Source: Sedimentibacter sp. (lineage in GTDB: Bacteria > Bacillota > Clostridia > Tissierellales > Sedimentibacteraceae). From it: DNA of 6,368 nt. Both the position numbers and the translations under genes were made by a program. This document shows, piece by piece, positions 5,846-6,368 of the stretch (the first letter of the stretch is position 1; the number at the start of each line of letters is the position of its first letter). Location of the stretch: NCBI GenBank assembly GCA_029256005.1, contig JAQSYS010000110.1:1-6368 (forward strand), given 5' to 3'. Under the pieces are notes generated by a model, which saw only the letters and a program-made list of their open reading frames with translations, was not told the origin of the DNA and searched no databases.

Positions 5846-5873
5846 CTTTTATGTTATATTCAATAAACTTAAA

Positions 5874-6191
5874 TTATTTTAACCCATCTAAAAACTTCTT
5901 CATTTTCTTTTTCTGTTCTGGGCTTAAAAACTTTTCAAAGTTTTTTAAATCTTGAATTTTTTTGTTGTATTCTTCTTCACCATACTGCTCTTTTAACTTT
6001 TTGCTCATATTTTTTGCATCTCTTAAAATTTCATCCTCGGATTTACCGTTATATTTTTCTTTAAATTCTTTAAATTGCTCATTATTTATTAATTCATTTA
6101 CATTTTTGTCATTTGCAATATCCTTGAACTCCTTGCTTTCAGTGACTTTATTTAATCCATTATCATCGAAACTTTTAAAAAATCTTGACAT
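5874..6191 (-). CDS. Small charged hypothetical protein (105 aa)
   Basis: I do not recognise this protein. It has no signal peptide or membrane segment and is extremely rich in Lys, Glu, Asp and Asn with almost no Pro, so it should be soluble, cytoplasmic and mostly helical. A loose internal repetition is visible: SKEFKDI (19-25), NEQFKEF (37-43), then a longer amphipathic stretch at 52-88 that could form a coiled coil. The C-terminus is LSPEQKKKMKKFLDGLK, with a helix-capping SPEQ at 90-93 and a strongly basic patch. The start is supported by GGAGG (6203-6199) seven bases before the ATG. An intrinsic terminator follows, and the composition fits a real gene better than the Phe/Leu/Ser-rich frame on the opposite strand. 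It has its own transcription unit and no visible link to the importer. A small nucleic-acid-associated or protein-binding role is conceivable, without direct evidence. Confidence 0.8.
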   Translation of the reverse strand: MSRFFKSFDDNGLNKVTESKEFKDIANDKNVNELINNEQFKEFKEKYNGKSEDEILRDAKNMSKKLKEQYGEEEYNKKIQDLKNFEKFLSPEQKKKMKKFLDGLK

Positions 6192-6249
6192 TCATATACC
6201 TCCATTCCTATTACATAATATGCTGTCTAAAATAATAGATTACAAATTA

Positions 6250-6278
6250 ATTTTGATTTAAGCTATTTTATGTGTCAC
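6250..6278 (-). promoter_or_regulatory. Weak candidate promoter of the small orphan gene
   Basis: On the minus strand GTGACA (6278-6273, five of six to consensus) is followed by 17 bases and CAAAAT (6255-6250, four of six). The predicted start near 6243 would give a leader of about 50 bases. A second -10-like TATTAT at 6220-6215 lies nearer to the gene but lacks a good -35 box. The choice between them is uncertain. Confidence 0.3.
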
Positions 6279-6368
6279 ACAATATAATCATCTGAATAAA
6301 ATGTAATATTAAATATGCTTCTAAGAAGGTGATATTATTCCTGTTCAAATATTATTATATCTAATGGC

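Larger units (their letters stand above)
5499..5873 (-). promoter_or_regulatory. Intergenic control region of the importer operon (no gene)
   Basis: No convincing coding frame occurs in this 375-base stretch. From the lipoprotein start outward it holds the ribosome binding site AGGAGGG (5510-5504), a leader of about 30 bases that is too short for a riboswitch, a full-consensus promoter (5566-5538), four TGAAA(A)CG operator-like elements (5574-5715), a long inverted repeat (5662-5685), a second inverted repeat (5730-5755) and the terminator of the upstream small gene (5845-5827). The stretch 5756-5820 is plain A+T-rich sequence in which I see nothing. The operator-like cluster is upstream of the promoter, so activation or looping is easier to picture than simple blocking. 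Confidence 0.65.

Noticed and set aside
5962..6261. 99-residue Phe/Leu/Ser-rich open frame on the plus strand
   Set aside because: It is antisense to the 105-residue charged gene, which has a ribosome binding site and a terminator in the right orientation; the Phe/Ser composition is that expected from complementing Lys/Glu codons.
1..6368. CRISPR arrays, tRNA or rRNA genes, insertion sequences, attachment sites
   Set aside because: No regularly spaced direct repeats, no tRNA-like cloverleaf, no transposase or recombinase frame and no flanking target duplications were seen on either strand.

Overview
The window is AT-rich, with strong GGAGG-type ribosome binding sites, short intergenic gaps and many Lys/Ile/Asn codons. 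A lipobox-type solute-binding protein is present. Together these suggest a low-GC Gram-positive anaerobe of the Clostridia/Tissierellia type; the genus cannot be fixed from this piece. Every gene I can support lies on the minus strand, so the biological order runs from right to left.

Right part (about 5820-6368): a 105-residue, very charged, soluble orphan protein (6191-5874) with a good ribosome binding site and its own hairpin terminator (5845-5827). The right edge beyond it contains a weak candidate promoter and an odd-length palindrome.

Centre-right control region (5499-5873): no gene. It holds a sigma-A-type promoter with both hexamers at full consensus and 17-bp spacing, reading into the transporter operon. 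Upstream are four copies of a (A/T)TGAAA(A)CG element resembling LacI/CcpA operators. Their CG centres are spaced 54, 42 and 31 bp apart, close to whole helical turns. A long perfect-armed inverted repeat overlaps one of them.

Main operon (5498-197): a four-gene ABC importer in the order lipoprotein, fused double ATPase, permease A, permease B. The lipoprotein (405 aa) belongs to the DUF3798 family, whose ligand is not known to me. The ATPase (531 aa) is a RbsA-like tandem protein in which only one of the two composite ATP sites looks canonical. The two permeases (359 and 433 aa) are divergent BPD_transp_2-type paralogues. A hairpin followed by T5 lies between the lipoprotein gene and the ATPase gene and probably makes the binding protein more abundant than the membrane parts. 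The last three genes overlap by 4 and 1 bases, so they are probably translationally coupled. I infer uptake of a small sugar-like or nucleoside-like solute; the substrate cannot be read from the sequence.

Left edge (1-196): a hairpin terminator after permease B, then a separate promoter and the first codons of a further minus-strand gene. Its start is compatible with an FGGY-type kinase, but only ten complete codons are visible.

The most interesting material is the DUF3798 importer as an orphan-ligand system, its helically phased operator-like array, the lipoprotein/ATPase attenuator, and the asymmetric ATPase.
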